DNA from: Pseudarthrobacter chlorophenolicus
GTDB lineage: Bacteria; Actinomycetota; Actinomycetes; Actinomycetales; Micrococcaceae
Assembly: GCF_000962805.1 (NCBI RefSeq)
Contig: NZ_JZTW01000008.1
Location: 124,001-188,000, forward strand
Direction of reading: 5' to 3'
DNA length: 64,000 bases
Shown here: positions 50,566 to 59,189 of the stretch, one piece after another
Layout of the letters: each line of letters opens with the position of its first letter
How positions within the stretch are numbered: the first letter of the stretch is position 1
Notes under the pieces: generated by a model
The model's database searches: none
What the model saw: the letters and a program-made list of their open reading frames with translations, nothing else
What the model was told of the DNA's origin: nothing
Translations under genes and position numbers: made by a program

Positions 50566-51456
50566 TTACCCGTCTGCGCCGGGAAGGCAGACCTCCACAA
50601 TGCCATCGGTGATGCGGGTATCGAACCGCGGCTGCTTCGCTGTGGCCGGACCCGCCACAACTTCGCCGGTATGAAGGGAGAACGTGCTGCGGTGCCAGGG
50701 GCACACGACGCAGGGGCCGCCGTCGTCTGCGAGGTTGGAGTTTTTGAGCTTGCCCTCATGCAGGGGTCCGGAGAGGTGGCTGCAGACATCGGAGAGCACG
50801 CTGACGCTGCCCCCTTCACGGAAGACCAGAAGGTTCAGCCCGGCAACCACGCGTTTGTCGAGCTTCCCGTCGGGCAGCTCCGCAAGCGGTGCCAGTTCAT
50901 GCCATCCCGACGGGAACCGGTGCGGAATCTCCTCACTGTGGTTCACGCCGGCCGCCTGCCGGTACGTCAGATGGCCGCCCAGGAAACCTCCGCCGCTCAC
51001 CACGGCGAGGCCCAGGTAGGCCAGCACTTTGCCGCTCGCGTGGCTGCCCTTGGCGCGCTGGACCAACGATGCCGAGTAAAGGGTAGTTGCCGCGATGTTG
51101 GCGGCCGCATGGACCAAACCCACTCGCTGCTGCTGGGGATGCAACTGCGTCCAGTCCGTGAATCCAGCCACGGCCGACGGAACAGCGCTCAGGGCCCCCA
51201 CACCCACCAGGATCTTGGCCGCCTGCTCCGTCCCCGGGACGGCGTCGAGCACTGCGGCGGAAATCCACGCGCCCATGGGCACCTGAACGGCCAATGGATG
51301 CACGGGGTGGCCTACGGGGACGCCGTGCAGGACATCGCGCATCCAGCCGGGCGGGATGATTTTCTTGACTGCTTTCCGCACGCTCTTGGCCACTGGATCA
51401 AGCCATTCGGCATCCTCAAAGCGGGTCACTAGCTCAAGTGCAGGCAGCGGTTTCAT
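50566..51456 (-). CDS. DUF2231-Rieske [2Fe-2S] membrane protein
   Basis: A 296-residue fusion. Residues 45-180 are a DUF2231-like membrane domain (HGVPVGHPVHPLAVQVPMGAW and about four helices). Residues 190-296 are a Rieske domain with cluster ligands C-x-H in DVCSHLSGPLHEG and C-x2-H in CVVCPWHRSTF. It is probably an electron-transfer protein at the membrane; partner unknown. The basic stretch VAKSVRKAVKKIIPPGW near residue 24 precedes the helices. Confidence 0.9.
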   Translation of the reverse strand: MKPLPALELVTRFEDAEWLDPVAKSVRKAVKKIIPPGWMRDVLHGVPVGHPVHPLAVQVPMGAWISAAVLDAVPGTEQAAKILVGVGALSAVPSAVAGFTDWTQLHPQQQRVGLVHAAANIAATTLYSASLVQRAKGSHASGKVLAYLGLAVVSGGGFLGGHLTYRQAAGVNHSEEIPHRFPSGWHELAPLAELPDGKLDKRVVAGLNLLVFREGGSVSVLSDVCSHLSGPLHEGKLKNSNLADDGGPCVVCPWHRSTFSLHTGEVVAGPATAKQPRFDTRITDGIVEVCLPGADG

Positions 51457-51629
51457 GGAACTCCCTTACCCCGAAATCTCGTATGCAGTCGATGCACCCA
51501 GAGCATAGCGGGGAACCCTGCCGTCCAATAGGGCTGTTTGCGGCCCAAGGACCGGATACACGAAGCCTGGATCCCGAAGAGCTGATTGGCGACCCGCGCT
51601 GGCCGGCGCAGGCGGGCACTTGCCAAGCG

Positions 51630-52037
51630 CTACATCAGCGCATGCATCCCATAGCTTCGCGGCCGCCCGAAGGATGCAGCGCCGAGGAATTCGACGGCGA
51701 CGAACGGCTCGTCGCCCACCACCCACTCGTCATGCCCAGGCGGCAGCGCGTAGGTATCGTGCGCGTGGATTGACGAGAACGCGCCGTCAGCCGTTTCGAT
51801 GTCCAGCCGGCCGGAAATGCAGTAGCCGAGATGGTGATGTTCGCAGAAGGCCGTCAGCTCGGCGGGCTTGGCGGATTCCGACCAGCGCCAGCCAGGGGCC
51901 AGGATCAACCGGGCAACGGTGTAGTCGTCAACGGTGACAAGGTCGAACTCGGCCTTGTCCGGGCAGCGCTTCCGGTCCGGAAGATCAAGCGATTTCACTG
52001 CCAACGCTCTGATGAAATTAGCGGTCACCGGACACAT
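51630..52037 (-). CDS. Cupin domain protein
   Basis: A 135-residue single cupin. The first metal motif is CEHHHLGYCISGRLDIETADG, roughly G(X)5HXH(X)3,4E(X)6G, and the second (ALPPGHDEWVVGDEP) keeps the Pro-Gly-His. ATG at 52037 is assumed; the Shine-Dalgarno is weak, and the in-frame GTG at 52028 is also possible. Function unknown. Confidence 0.75.
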   Translation of the reverse strand: MCPVTANFIRALAVKSLDLPDRKRCPDKAEFDLVTVDDYTVARLILAPGWRWSESAKPAELTAFCEHHHLGYCISGRLDIETADGAFSSIHAHDTYALPPGHDEWVVGDEPFVAVEFLGAASFGRPRSYGMHALM

Positions 52038-52516
52038 TCTGTGGATCAGGGGACGGAAGCCCTGCCTTAGGCGGGCCATGGATCGGATACCGATAAAGCG
52101 GTTTTGTGAAGCGAGACCTGTTTCCGCATGCGCCAAAGACCTCCGGCGCACACCCGTTTACCAGACAGCTGGATACCTCTAACCGTAGACCCGCCAGGTC
52201 TGAAGTCAATGGGGAATTCCTGGCACCCGCGGCACCCCGTTCGACTCCCTGGGCGGGCCGGGAAAAGCCGCCAAAAAGGTACTTCGGCATATGGAATAAG
52301 TCGGCGTTCGGGTCCACGCTTTAATGACCGGATCACGAACTCCGGGGAGTCAAGCCCCCCGGCTCAGTCGGGCGTGCTGTTTGAAATGGGACAGGCAGGC
52401 TGCGGCCGCCATACTGGTCAATCGCGACTTGCCCGGTCGCGCGCTCAGCGCTGCCTTCGCAGGGAAACTCGCACCCTGCACAAATGGGAAAACGCATCCT
52501 TTCCAGGAGCAAGAAA
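52038..52516. other. 479-bp intergenic region, no gene seen
   Basis: Open frames here have no start signal or recognisable family and carry codon usage unlike their neighbours. GCCCCCCGGCTCAGTCGGGC near 52355 is a weak hairpin. I see nothing else to report. Confidence 0.5.
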
Positions 52517-53005
52517 ATGTCAATCACTCCAACAACCAGAACCCGGTCCATCAGGGCGAAAATGGCGCTGGTTCCAGCTCTCACCCTGGGTCTGCTTGGA
52601 GGCGCTGCGGCAGTCGCCGCACCGGCCCAGGCCAACGACAATCACAGAGACGGTTGTACCGTTGATCCGCTGAAGCCGACAGACCTGCGCGGCAAGAGAG
52701 TCGATTTCAAGATCAAGGTTGACTGCTATGGGGAGCGGACCGTCCAGATCCGCCAGCTGCGCTACGAGGACGAGCGCGGCCCGCGCCGCAGCGACGACTT
52801 CCTGGGCGGCTCAAACTTCTACGAGCACTTCAACCGGCACGACGGTGCCAGGACCCTCCACAGTGTTGACCGCGTGCCGAACCTTGACCGAAGGGGCGGC
52901 GAAGAGGTTTACCACGTCGTCTCCTTCCGCGTGAGGGACGACAGGGGACACTGGTCCGACTGGACCCGGTGGGAGAAGAGCCCCGTAGCAGACGTGTACC
53001 GCTAG
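52517..53005 (+). CDS. Small secreted protein, unknown
   Basis: A 162-residue exported protein. Signal peptide about 1-39 (TRSIRAK, hydrophobic core, AQA/NDN). The mature domain is highly charged with two Cys (DGCTVDP and VDCYGE) likely disulfide-bonded, and ends with a Trp/Arg pattern HWSDWTRWEKSPVADVYR. No family recognised. ATG at 52517 has AGGAG 7 nt upstream. A hairpin terminator follows. Confidence 0.72.
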   Translation: MSITPTTRTRSIRAKMALVPALTLGLLGGAAAVAAPAQANDNHRDGCTVDPLKPTDLRGKRVDFKIKVDCYGERTVQIRQLRYEDERGPRRSDDFLGGSNFYEHFNRHDGARTLHSVDRVPNLDRRGGEEVYHVVSFRVRDDRGHWSDWTRWEKSPVADVYR

Positions 53006-53040
53006 AGCGTCGTGAACGTCTAAGGATTCACCCGCACCCG

Positions 53041-53064
53041 AGCCAGGGGCGCCAGCCCCTGGCT
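53041..53064. terminator. Hairpin terminator
   Basis: AGCCAGGGGC-GCCA-GCCCCTGGCT is a perfect 10-bp stem with a 4-nt loop, 35 bp after the stop and between convergent genes. Confidence 0.8.
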
Positions 53065-53106
53065 CACCTCTGTCACCGCCGCAAGCAGCGGCCGCCGGGG
53101 ACTACC

Positions 53107-54135
53107 TCAGCCGGCCATCTCCAGGCCGCCGGAATGGACGACGGCGCCGCTCGCCGTCGTATCCCGGTTCAGCAGCCAGCCCACGCGTTTGACCGTGCTG
53201 AGCATGACCACGCTTTCCACCAGGTCGATACCGGGAACCTTCTGCTGCAGGGTCAGTTCCGCTGTCATGACATCGGCCAGGGAATGCAGCCACATGATGA
53301 TCACGAAGTTCGTGGGCCCTGTGGTGGATGCGCTGAGCCTGACATTACTGATGGTGCGGATGGCCGCTGCTGCTTCCTCGTGCCTGCCTGCCGGCACGTT
53401 GGCGAACCACTGGCAGGTCACGGGGTAGGAGGACAGCCCCTGGGCCACCTCGCAGCGGAACAGCAGTATGCCGCTGCCCAGCACCCGGTTGAGCTGGCGC
53501 TGCACCGTGGCAGGCTGGCGGCCCAGGCCGCGGGCAATTTCCGCCGCGGTGGCCCTGCCGTCCCGCGCCAGGTAGGGCAGAAGGTCCAGGTGGCTGGCGG
53601 GAAGCGGCGCGGTGGCCGGACTGCCGTCAGCCACTCCATGGTTCCCCAGCGTCCGCAGCGTGGCCAGCTGGGATTTGTCCAGAATGTTGAGCCGCCAGGC
53701 GTCACCGCTGCTGTGCAGCCGGGTGCACAGGGCGGTCTGGTACTTGGTCAGCCCGTCGATGCCCTTGAGCCGGGCCACCACCTTCTCGCTGAACTCCTCC
53801 AGCGTTTTCGTGATCACGGTCAGCATGAGGTCTCGGTGGCTCGCGGCTTCCTCAACGGTGACGATCTCCGGGATGGCAGTGATTTGCGCGGTCACAGCAT
53901 CCCGCAGGTTCATCTCGCAGTCCACGGCCACGAATGCCAGGAGCATCTGGTGTGGATCGCCAGCCAGGTGGGCCGTGATCCAGGCCGAACCGGTGGACTT
54001 CAGCTTCTCCCACCGCGCCGCAAGCGTGGTGGCGTGAACGTTGAGGACCTTGGCCGCATCGGCCCATCCGATCCTTGGTGAGGTCTGCAGGACCTGGATC
54101 AGGGCCAGGTCATCTTCACTCAGCTCTACTGACAA
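53107..54135 (-). CDS. Tandem Lrp/AsnC-family regulator (two fused units)
   Basis: A 342-residue regulator that is a head-to-tail duplication of the usual 150-residue Lrp unit. HTH 1 is at about 8-55 (PRIGWADAAKVLNVHATTLA) and ligand domain 1 at about 65-140. HTH 2 is at about 180-230 (GRATAAEIARGLGRQPATVQ), followed by ligand domain 2. TTG start with a textbook AGGAGGT 5 nt upstream. Divergent, 129 bp apart, from the M20/MHS pair, which it probably controls. Confidence 0.9.
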   Translation of the reverse strand: MSVELSEDDLALIQVLQTSPRIGWADAAKVLNVHATTLAARWEKLKSTGSAWITAHLAGDPHQMLLAFVAVDCEMNLRDAVTAQITAIPEIVTVEEAASHRDLMLTVITKTLEEFSEKVVARLKGIDGLTKYQTALCTRLHSSGDAWRLNILDKSQLATLRTLGNHGVADGSPATAPLPASHLDLLPYLARDGRATAAEIARGLGRQPATVQRQLNRVLGSGILLFRCEVAQGLSSYPVTCQWFANVPAGRHEEAAAAIRTISNVRLSASTTGPTNFVIIMWLHSLADVMTAELTLQQKVPGIDLVESVVMLSTVKRVGWLLNRDTTASGAVVHSGGLEMAG

Positions 54136-54177
54136 TTACTACCTCCTGCATGAATCCTGCTAAGCAGCGGCAATTCA

Positions 54178-54197
54178 CGCATAATTCCTGCGCATAA
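54178..54197. promoter_or_regulatory. CGCATAA direct repeats in the Lrp/M20 divergent promoter
   Basis: CGCATAA at 54178-54184 and 54191-54197, 13 bp apart, lie mid-way between the divergent starts. They could be contacts for the tandem Lrp regulator or part of promoters. Position is the only support. Confidence 0.35.
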
Positions 54198-54264
54198 CTG
54201 AAATGTGAACTGCGCCACTCCAGAATAGTCCACGAGTAACACCGACTGACGCCGAGGAGCTGGA

Positions 54265-55497
54265 ATGACGATCACCACCGATGCCAAGGACCTGCAGGAA
54301 GACCTGGTCCGCCTGCGCCACGACCTGCACCGGCAGCCGGAAATCGGGCTCCGCCTTCCCCGCACCCAGGAACGGGTCCTCAAGGCGCTGGACGGGCTCC
54401 CCTTCGAGATCACCTTGGGCAAGGACACGACGTCGGTCACCGCCGTGCTGCGCGGTGGTGGCGGATTGGGAGAAGGCCAAGAAGCCGCCGGACGGCCCGC
54501 GGTCCTGCTCCGCGCGGACATGGACGGCCTTCCCGTCCAGGAGAAGACCGGGGTGGACTTCACCTCCCGGACCGAGGGTGCCATGCACGCCTGCGGCCAC
54601 GACCTGCACACCTCCATGCTCGCCGGAGCCGCCACCCTCCTGGCCGAGAAACAGCACCAGCTGGCGGGCGACGTCGTCCTCATGTTCCAGCCGGGCGAGG
54701 AAGGCTTCGACGGCGCCAGCTATATGATCCGCGAAGGCGTCCTGGACGCAGCGGGCCCCCGCGTCCAGGCGGCCTACGGCATGCACGTATTCTCCTCGCT
54801 GGAGCCGCACGGCACGTTCTGCACCAAGCCGGGCGTCATGCTCAGCGCCTCCGACGGGCTGGAGGTCACGGTGCTGGGCGCCGGCGGCCACGGTTCGGCA
54901 CCGCACTCGGCCAAGGACCCCGTGACAGTCGCAGCGGAGATGGTCACCGCACTGCAGGTGATGGTCACCCGGCAGTTCAACATGTTCGACCCCGTGGTGC
55001 TGTCCGTGGGCGTGCTGCATGCCGGCACCAAGCGGAACGTCATCCCGGAGTCGGCCCGCATCGAGGCCACCATCCGGACGTTCTCCGAGGCGTCCCGCGT
55101 GAAGATGATGGAGGCAGTGCCGCGCCTGCTCAAGGGAATCGCCGCCGCACACGGGGTGGAGGTCGCCGTCGACTACCTGCAGGAGTACCCGCTCACCATC
55201 ACCGACGAGGACGAAACCCGCACCGCAGAAAAGGTCATCGGCGATCTCTTCGGCGAGCGCCGCCTCTCCCGCTGGGCCACCCCGCTGAGCGGCTCGGAGG
55301 ACTTCTCCCGGGTGCTGTCGGAAGTGCCGGGCACGTTCATCGGCCTCAGCGCCGTCGCACCGGGCGCCGACCACGGCACCTCACCGTTCAACCACTCCCC
55401 CTACGCAACGTTCGACGACGGCGTGCTGGCTGACGGAGCAGCCCTTTACGCCCAGCTCGCAGCCTCACGGCTGGATTCCCTCGCAACAGCGTCTTAG
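54265..55497 (+). CDS. M20D amidohydrolase (hippurate hydrolase-like)
   Basis: A 410-residue di-metal amidohydrolase. RHDLHRQPEIG, HACGHDLHTSMLAGA (metal Cys-Gly-His), FQPGEEGFDGA (catalytic Glu and metal ligand), GGHGSAPHSAKDP (dimerisation-domain His), and PFNHSPYATFDDG (last metal His). It releases an acyl group from an N-acyl amino acid or similar amide in the cytoplasm. GAGGAGCTGGA precedes the ATG. The transporter gene follows 73 bp later. Confidence 0.92.
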   Translation: MTITTDAKDLQEDLVRLRHDLHRQPEIGLRLPRTQERVLKALDGLPFEITLGKDTTSVTAVLRGGGGLGEGQEAAGRPAVLLRADMDGLPVQEKTGVDFTSRTEGAMHACGHDLHTSMLAGAATLLAEKQHQLAGDVVLMFQPGEEGFDGASYMIREGVLDAAGPRVQAAYGMHVFSSLEPHGTFCTKPGVMLSASDGLEVTVLGAGGHGSAPHSAKDPVTVAAEMVTALQVMVTRQFNMFDPVVLSVGVLHAGTKRNVIPESARIEATIRTFSEASRVKMMEAVPRLLKGIAAAHGVEVAVDYLQEYPLTITDEDETRTAEKVIGDLFGERRLSRWATPLSGSEDFSRVLSEVPGTFIGLSAVAPGADHGTSPFNHSPYATFDDGVLADGAALYAQLAASRLDSLATAS

Positions 55498-55570
55498 CCG
55501 GCAAAAGTCACAGCCGGCAGCAGCGCCGCTGCCCGGCACCACCATCCGAACCGACCACCAGGAAGCCACC

Positions 55571-56860
55571 ATGTCCATTGCAGTAACCAAGCAGCAGACT
55601 GGACGCATGTCCACCGCCAAGACCGTCGTCGGCACCGGCATCGGCAACGCCGTCGAATGGTACGACTGGGCCATTTACGCCACCTTCACCCCGTTCATCG
55701 CCAGCCAACTGTTCAGCAAGCAGGACCCGGCTTCGGCCGTGCTGTCCACCCTGGCAATCTTCGCCGTCGGCTTCGTGGCCCGCCCGTTCGGCGGCTTCCT
55801 CTTCGGCTGGATCGGCGACAGGGTGGGCCGCAAAGCGTCCATGACCCTCGCCGTCGGCCTCGCCTCGCTGGGCAGCCTGATGATCGGCATTGCGCCCACC
55901 TTCGCTGCCGTGGGCGCCTGGGCATCCCTGATGCTCCTGGTGGCCCGGCTGATCCAGGGCCTGGCGCACGGCGGTGAGCTCCCGTCGTCGCAGACGTACC
56001 TGTCCGAGATGGCCCCCAAGGAGCACCGCGGATTCTGGGCCACCCTCATCTACACGTCGGGGACCGTGGGCATCCTGTTCGGCACCCTGCTGGGCGCGGT
56101 CCTGAACATGGCGCTCACCGCGGAGGCCATGAACGCCTGGGGCTGGCGGATCCCGTTCCTGCTGGGCGCCGCGATGGGGCTGTACGCGCTGATCATGAGG
56201 TCACGTCTGCACGAGACCGAGGCGTTCGAGGGCGAGTCCAAGTCCGAGAAGAAGGCACCGATCTGGCCGCAGGTTGTCCGGTACCGCAAGCAGGCGCTGC
56301 AGGTCATCGGCCTGACCGTGGGACTCACCGTGATCTATTACATCTGGGGCGTCGTGGCACCGAGCTACGCCACCACCGCGCTGAAGATTGACCGCGGCGA
56401 AGCCCTGTGGGCCGGCGTGGTTGCCAACATCGTGTTTATTGCAGCCCTTCCCGTGTGGGGCAAGCTCAGCGACCGCATCGGCCGCAAGAAGGTGCTGTGG
56501 GCCGGCGCCATCGGCTCAGCGGTGTTCCATTTCCCTATGACCTGGCTGCTGAAGGATTCTGCATGGCAGCTGGCGGTATCGATGTCCGTCATGCTGGTCT
56601 TCATCGCCGCGAGCGCCGCCATTGTTCCCGCCGTGTACGCCGAGCTGTTTCCCACGTCGATTCGCACCGTTGGCGTGGGCGTCCCCTACTCCATCTGCGT
56701 GGCAGTGTTTGGCGGCACGGCACCCTACCTGCAGCAGTGGCTGGGCACCTCGCTCGGGGCGCCGCAGGTGTTCAATGCGTACGCGGTGGTGCTGCTGGTC
56801 ATCAGTGCCGCGTTCGTCTTCAGCATCCCGGAGACGAAGGGCAAGGACCTGACGCACTAG
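55571..56860 (+). CDS. MHS-type major facilitator transporter
   Basis: A 429-residue, 12-helix proton symporter. Key parts are GIGNAVEWYDWAIYATF, A-motif GWIGDRVGRKASM, LIQGLAHGGELPSSQTYL, and second A-motif GKLSDRIGRKKV. It resembles the dicarboxylate/aromatic-acid MHS group, and the gene order suggests it imports the substrate of the upstream M20D enzyme. ATG at 55571; an internal ATG at 55607 is possible. Confidence 0.92.
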   Translation: MSIAVTKQQTGRMSTAKTVVGTGIGNAVEWYDWAIYATFTPFIASQLFSKQDPASAVLSTLAIFAVGFVARPFGGFLFGWIGDRVGRKASMTLAVGLASLGSLMIGIAPTFAAVGAWASLMLLVARLIQGLAHGGELPSSQTYLSEMAPKEHRGFWATLIYTSGTVGILFGTLLGAVLNMALTAEAMNAWGWRIPFLLGAAMGLYALIMRSRLHETEAFEGESKSEKKAPIWPQVVRYRKQALQVIGLTVGLTVIYYIWGVVAPSYATTALKIDRGEALWAGVVANIVFIAALPVWGKLSDRIGRKKVLWAGAIGSAVFHFPMTWLLKDSAWQLAVSMSVMLVFIAASAAIVPAVYAELFPTSIRTVGVGVPYSICVAVFGGTAPYLQQWLGTSLGAPQVFNAYAVVLLVISAAFVFSIPETKGKDLTH

Positions 56861-56880
56861 GCCCGCACCGGCTGCACGTC

Positions 56881-56924
56881 CGACGGCGGGCTCCGCACCT
56901 GATCTGGTGCGGAGCCCGCCGTCG
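56881..56924. terminator. Strong bidirectional terminator
   Basis: CGACGGCGGGCTCCGCACC and GGTGCGGAGCCCGCCGTCG form a perfect 19-bp stem with a 6-nt loop, then TTGTT. It separates convergent genes. Confidence 0.95.
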
Positions 56925-56963
56925 TTGTTCTGTTGTCTTTCGCACCGCAGCGGTGAGCCGCAG

Positions 56964-58019
56964 CTAGGAGGCCGTTCCGCCGTCGTTCTTCGCCGGCGGC
57001 TGGGCCGCGGCGGCGTGGTTGCCGTCCTTCGCGGCACTGTCTGCGTGCCCGTTGTGACCGTGGCCCTCCTTCGCCTTGGCCTTGTTGGCCGGCAGTGCCT
57101 TCATCAACGGCGTGACAACCAGCATCACGATGGTGCCCCAGATGAGACCCAGCACTGCGGAGCAGAGGGTGTTCACGAGCCAGGCCAGGAAGCCGCCCAC
57201 CACGGCAATACCGGCGAACGGATGCTCGAGGGCATGGACAAGGTCGTACAGGGTGTGCCAGCCGAGATCGTGCGTTCCCTGCAGCATGATGTGGCCGCCC
57301 ACCCAGAGCATGGCGATGGTGCCGATAAATGTGATGGCGCCGAGCACCTTTGGCATCCCCCGGACCAGGAGCTCGCCAAAGCGCTGGGAACCCGCGGAGT
57401 CCTTGGCGGCAAGGTGCATGCCGACGTCGTCCATTTTCACGATGAGCGCCACGGCCCCGTAGACCGCAACGGTGATGACGATGGCAACGACGACGAGGAT
57501 GAGCGCCCGCACCCACAAGGAGGCATCGGGGACCTCGTTCATGGCGATCACCATGATCTCGCAGGACAGGATGAAGTCGGTGGTGATGGCACCCTTGACC
57601 ACCCTGGATTCCGCTTCGGGACCCCGGTCAACGGCAGGCGAATCTTCGTCCGCTGAGTGGTGGCCCCGGAGCTTGTGCCACACCTTCTCCGCACCTTCGT
57701 AGCAGAGGTAGGTGCCACCGAGCATCAGGATGAACGGAATAGTCCACGGGACGAAGGCACTGATCAGGAGCAGCGCCGGCAGGATGATCAGGAGCTTGTT
57801 GCGCAACGAACCCCAGAAGATCTTCTTGATCATCGGCAGTTCGCGGGACGGGTCGGCCCCGGATACGTACTGGGGGGTGACGGCGGCGTCGTCAATGACC
57901 ACACCCGCAGCCTTCGCACCTGCCTTGGCCGCCCCGGCGGCAACGTCATCCACCGATGCGGCTGCTATCCGGGCCAGGGCCGCAATGTCGTCGAGCAGGG
58001 CGACGAGGCCGCCGCTCAC
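56964..58019 (-). CDS. DUF808 (YedI) membrane protein
   Basis: A 351-residue membrane protein. It begins SGGLVALLDDIAALARIAAA and VIDDAAVTPQYVSG, the DUF808 hallmark, followed by about seven helices. TTDFILSCEIMVIAMNEV is the conserved central segment. A Lys/His/Asn-rich tail (about 310-351) is specific to this protein. GTG at 58019 gives the family N-terminus, with GGCGGA just upstream. Function unknown. Confidence 0.9.
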   Translation of the reverse strand: MSGGLVALLDDIAALARIAAASVDDVAAGAAKAGAKAAGVVIDDAAVTPQYVSGADPSRELPMIKKIFWGSLRNKLLIILPALLLISAFVPWTIPFILMLGGTYLCYEGAEKVWHKLRGHHSADEDSPAVDRGPEAESRVVKGAITTDFILSCEIMVIAMNEVPDASLWVRALILVVVAIVITVAVYGAVALIVKMDDVGMHLAAKDSAGSQRFGELLVRGMPKVLGAITFIGTIAMLWVGGHIMLQGTHDLGWHTLYDLVHALEHPFAGIAVVGGFLAWLVNTLCSAVLGLIWGTIVMLVVTPLMKALPANKAKAKEGHGHNGHADSAAKDGNHAAAAQPPAKNDGGTAS

Positions 58020-58188
58020 AGTTCCGCCCCGAATCGCATGGGGGCTGGTGGCGTCACTTGGGTGTCTCTGATGAGGCGCGTGATTGGCATGTTCGGAGTA
58101 TATGTTGGCCGGCCGCCCGGCATGCGGCCGCCCGGGCCCCTCACAGCCTCCGGCCCCCTTGACTCCATACCCACCCTTCCCTACACTT

Positions 58189-58227
58189 TTCATAAAGCAG
58201 AATCTAAATTCCACAAAGCGGAATATA
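58189..58227. promoter_or_regulatory. Probable IclR-type operator upstream of hyi
   Basis: ATTCC-N7-GGAAT (58208-58224) is a dyad in the form seen for IclR regulators of allantoin genes. It is overlapped by direct repeats TCATAAAGCAGAATCTA (58189-58205) and CCACAAAGCGGAATATA (58211-58227), offset by 22 bp. No IclR gene is in the window. Confidence 0.5.
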
Positions 58228-58302
58228 CGAAGGACCTGGAACGGTACCCGCACCGCATGCAAGGGAAGATAGATCAAAGCCCCTCCCTCGGAAGGACCTA
58301 CG

Positions 58303-59103
58303 ATGACGTACACAGTGAACTGCTCCATCCTCCTCACGGAACTGCCCCTGCTCGAGCGCCCCGCGGCAGCCAAGGCAGCGGGCTTCGACGCCGTCGAGTT
58401 CTGGTGGCCCTTCGACACCTCCGTTCCCGCGGACAGCGAGATTGCCAAGTTCGAGAACGCCATCACGGACGCGGGCGTGCAGCTCACCGGCCTGAACTTC
58501 AACGCCGGCAACATGCCCGGCGGCGACCGCGGCCTGGTCTCCTGGAAGGGACGCTGCTCCGAATTCAAGGACAACATCGACGTGGTGGCGGGCATCGGCG
58601 AGCGCCTCGGCTGCACGGCCTTCAACGCCCTCTACGGCAACCGGCAGGACGACTTCACCCCCGAAGAACAGGACGAGCTTGCCGTCAGGAACCTCGCGGC
58701 GGCAGCTGAAGGCGTGGCCCGCATCGGGGGCACCGTCCTCCTCGAACCTGTCAGCGGCGCGCCCAAGTACCCGCTCCTCACCGCCGGCGACGCACTCCAG
58801 GTCATCGCCCGCGTCAAGGCGGAGGCCGGCGTCGGGAACATCAAGCTCCTCGCCGACTTCTACCACCTGGCCGTCAACGGCGACGACGTCGAATCCGTCA
58901 TCGAAAACCACGCCAAGGACTTCGGCCACATCCAGATCGCGGACAATCCCGGCCGCGGCGCACCCGGCACCGGCACCCTCCCGCTGGGCGAATGGATCGC
59001 CCGCAGCCGCGAACTCGGCTACGACGGCTACATCGGCCTCGAATACAAGGAACCGCAGGAAACGGCCTTCAGCTGGGCCATCCGCGAACACGCCGCCAAG
59101 TAA
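58303..59103 (+). CDS. hyi: Hydroxypyruvate isomerase
   Basis: A 266-residue TIM barrel interconverting hydroxypyruvate and tartronate semialdehyde. FDAVEFWWPF, LNFNAGNMPGGDRG, LLEPVSG (catalytic Glu), LLADFYHLAVNGDD (metal Asp and His), HIQIADNPGRGAPGTG, and GLEYKEPQE (second catalytic Glu). GGAAGGACC precedes the ATG. It is the first gene of the glyoxylate block and its neighbours fix the role. Confidence 0.93.
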   Translation: MTYTVNCSILLTELPLLERPAAAKAAGFDAVEFWWPFDTSVPADSEIAKFENAITDAGVQLTGLNFNAGNMPGGDRGLVSWKGRCSEFKDNIDVVAGIGERLGCTAFNALYGNRQDDFTPEEQDELAVRNLAAAAEGVARIGGTVLLEPVSGAPKYPLLTAGDALQVIARVKAEAGVGNIKLLADFYHLAVNGDDVESVIENHAKDFGHIQIADNPGRGAPGTGTLPLGEWIARSRELGYDGYIGLEYKEPQETAFSWAIREHAAK

Positions 59104-59155
59104 CCGGTGATTGAGCCTGTCGAAATTGAACACCGGTTTCGACAAGCTCAACCTC
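59104..59155. repeat. Full copy 3 of the dispersed palindromic repeat
   Basis: CCGGTGATTGAGCCTGTCGA then AA, spacer, GGTTTCGACAAGCTCAACC: the arms pair at most positions, so a hairpin forms right after the hyi stop. Half-copies lie at 12453 and 38863. Confidence 0.75.
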
Positions 59156-59189
59156 CAGCCCCATCAAAGACTTTAGAAAGAGAACCATC

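Noticed and set aside
52128..52673. Open frame of 181 codons overlapping the start of the small secreted protein
   Set aside because: No start signal, no family and Arg/Pro/Ser-rich shadow-like composition; the in-frame signal peptide of 52517-53005 is much better supported.
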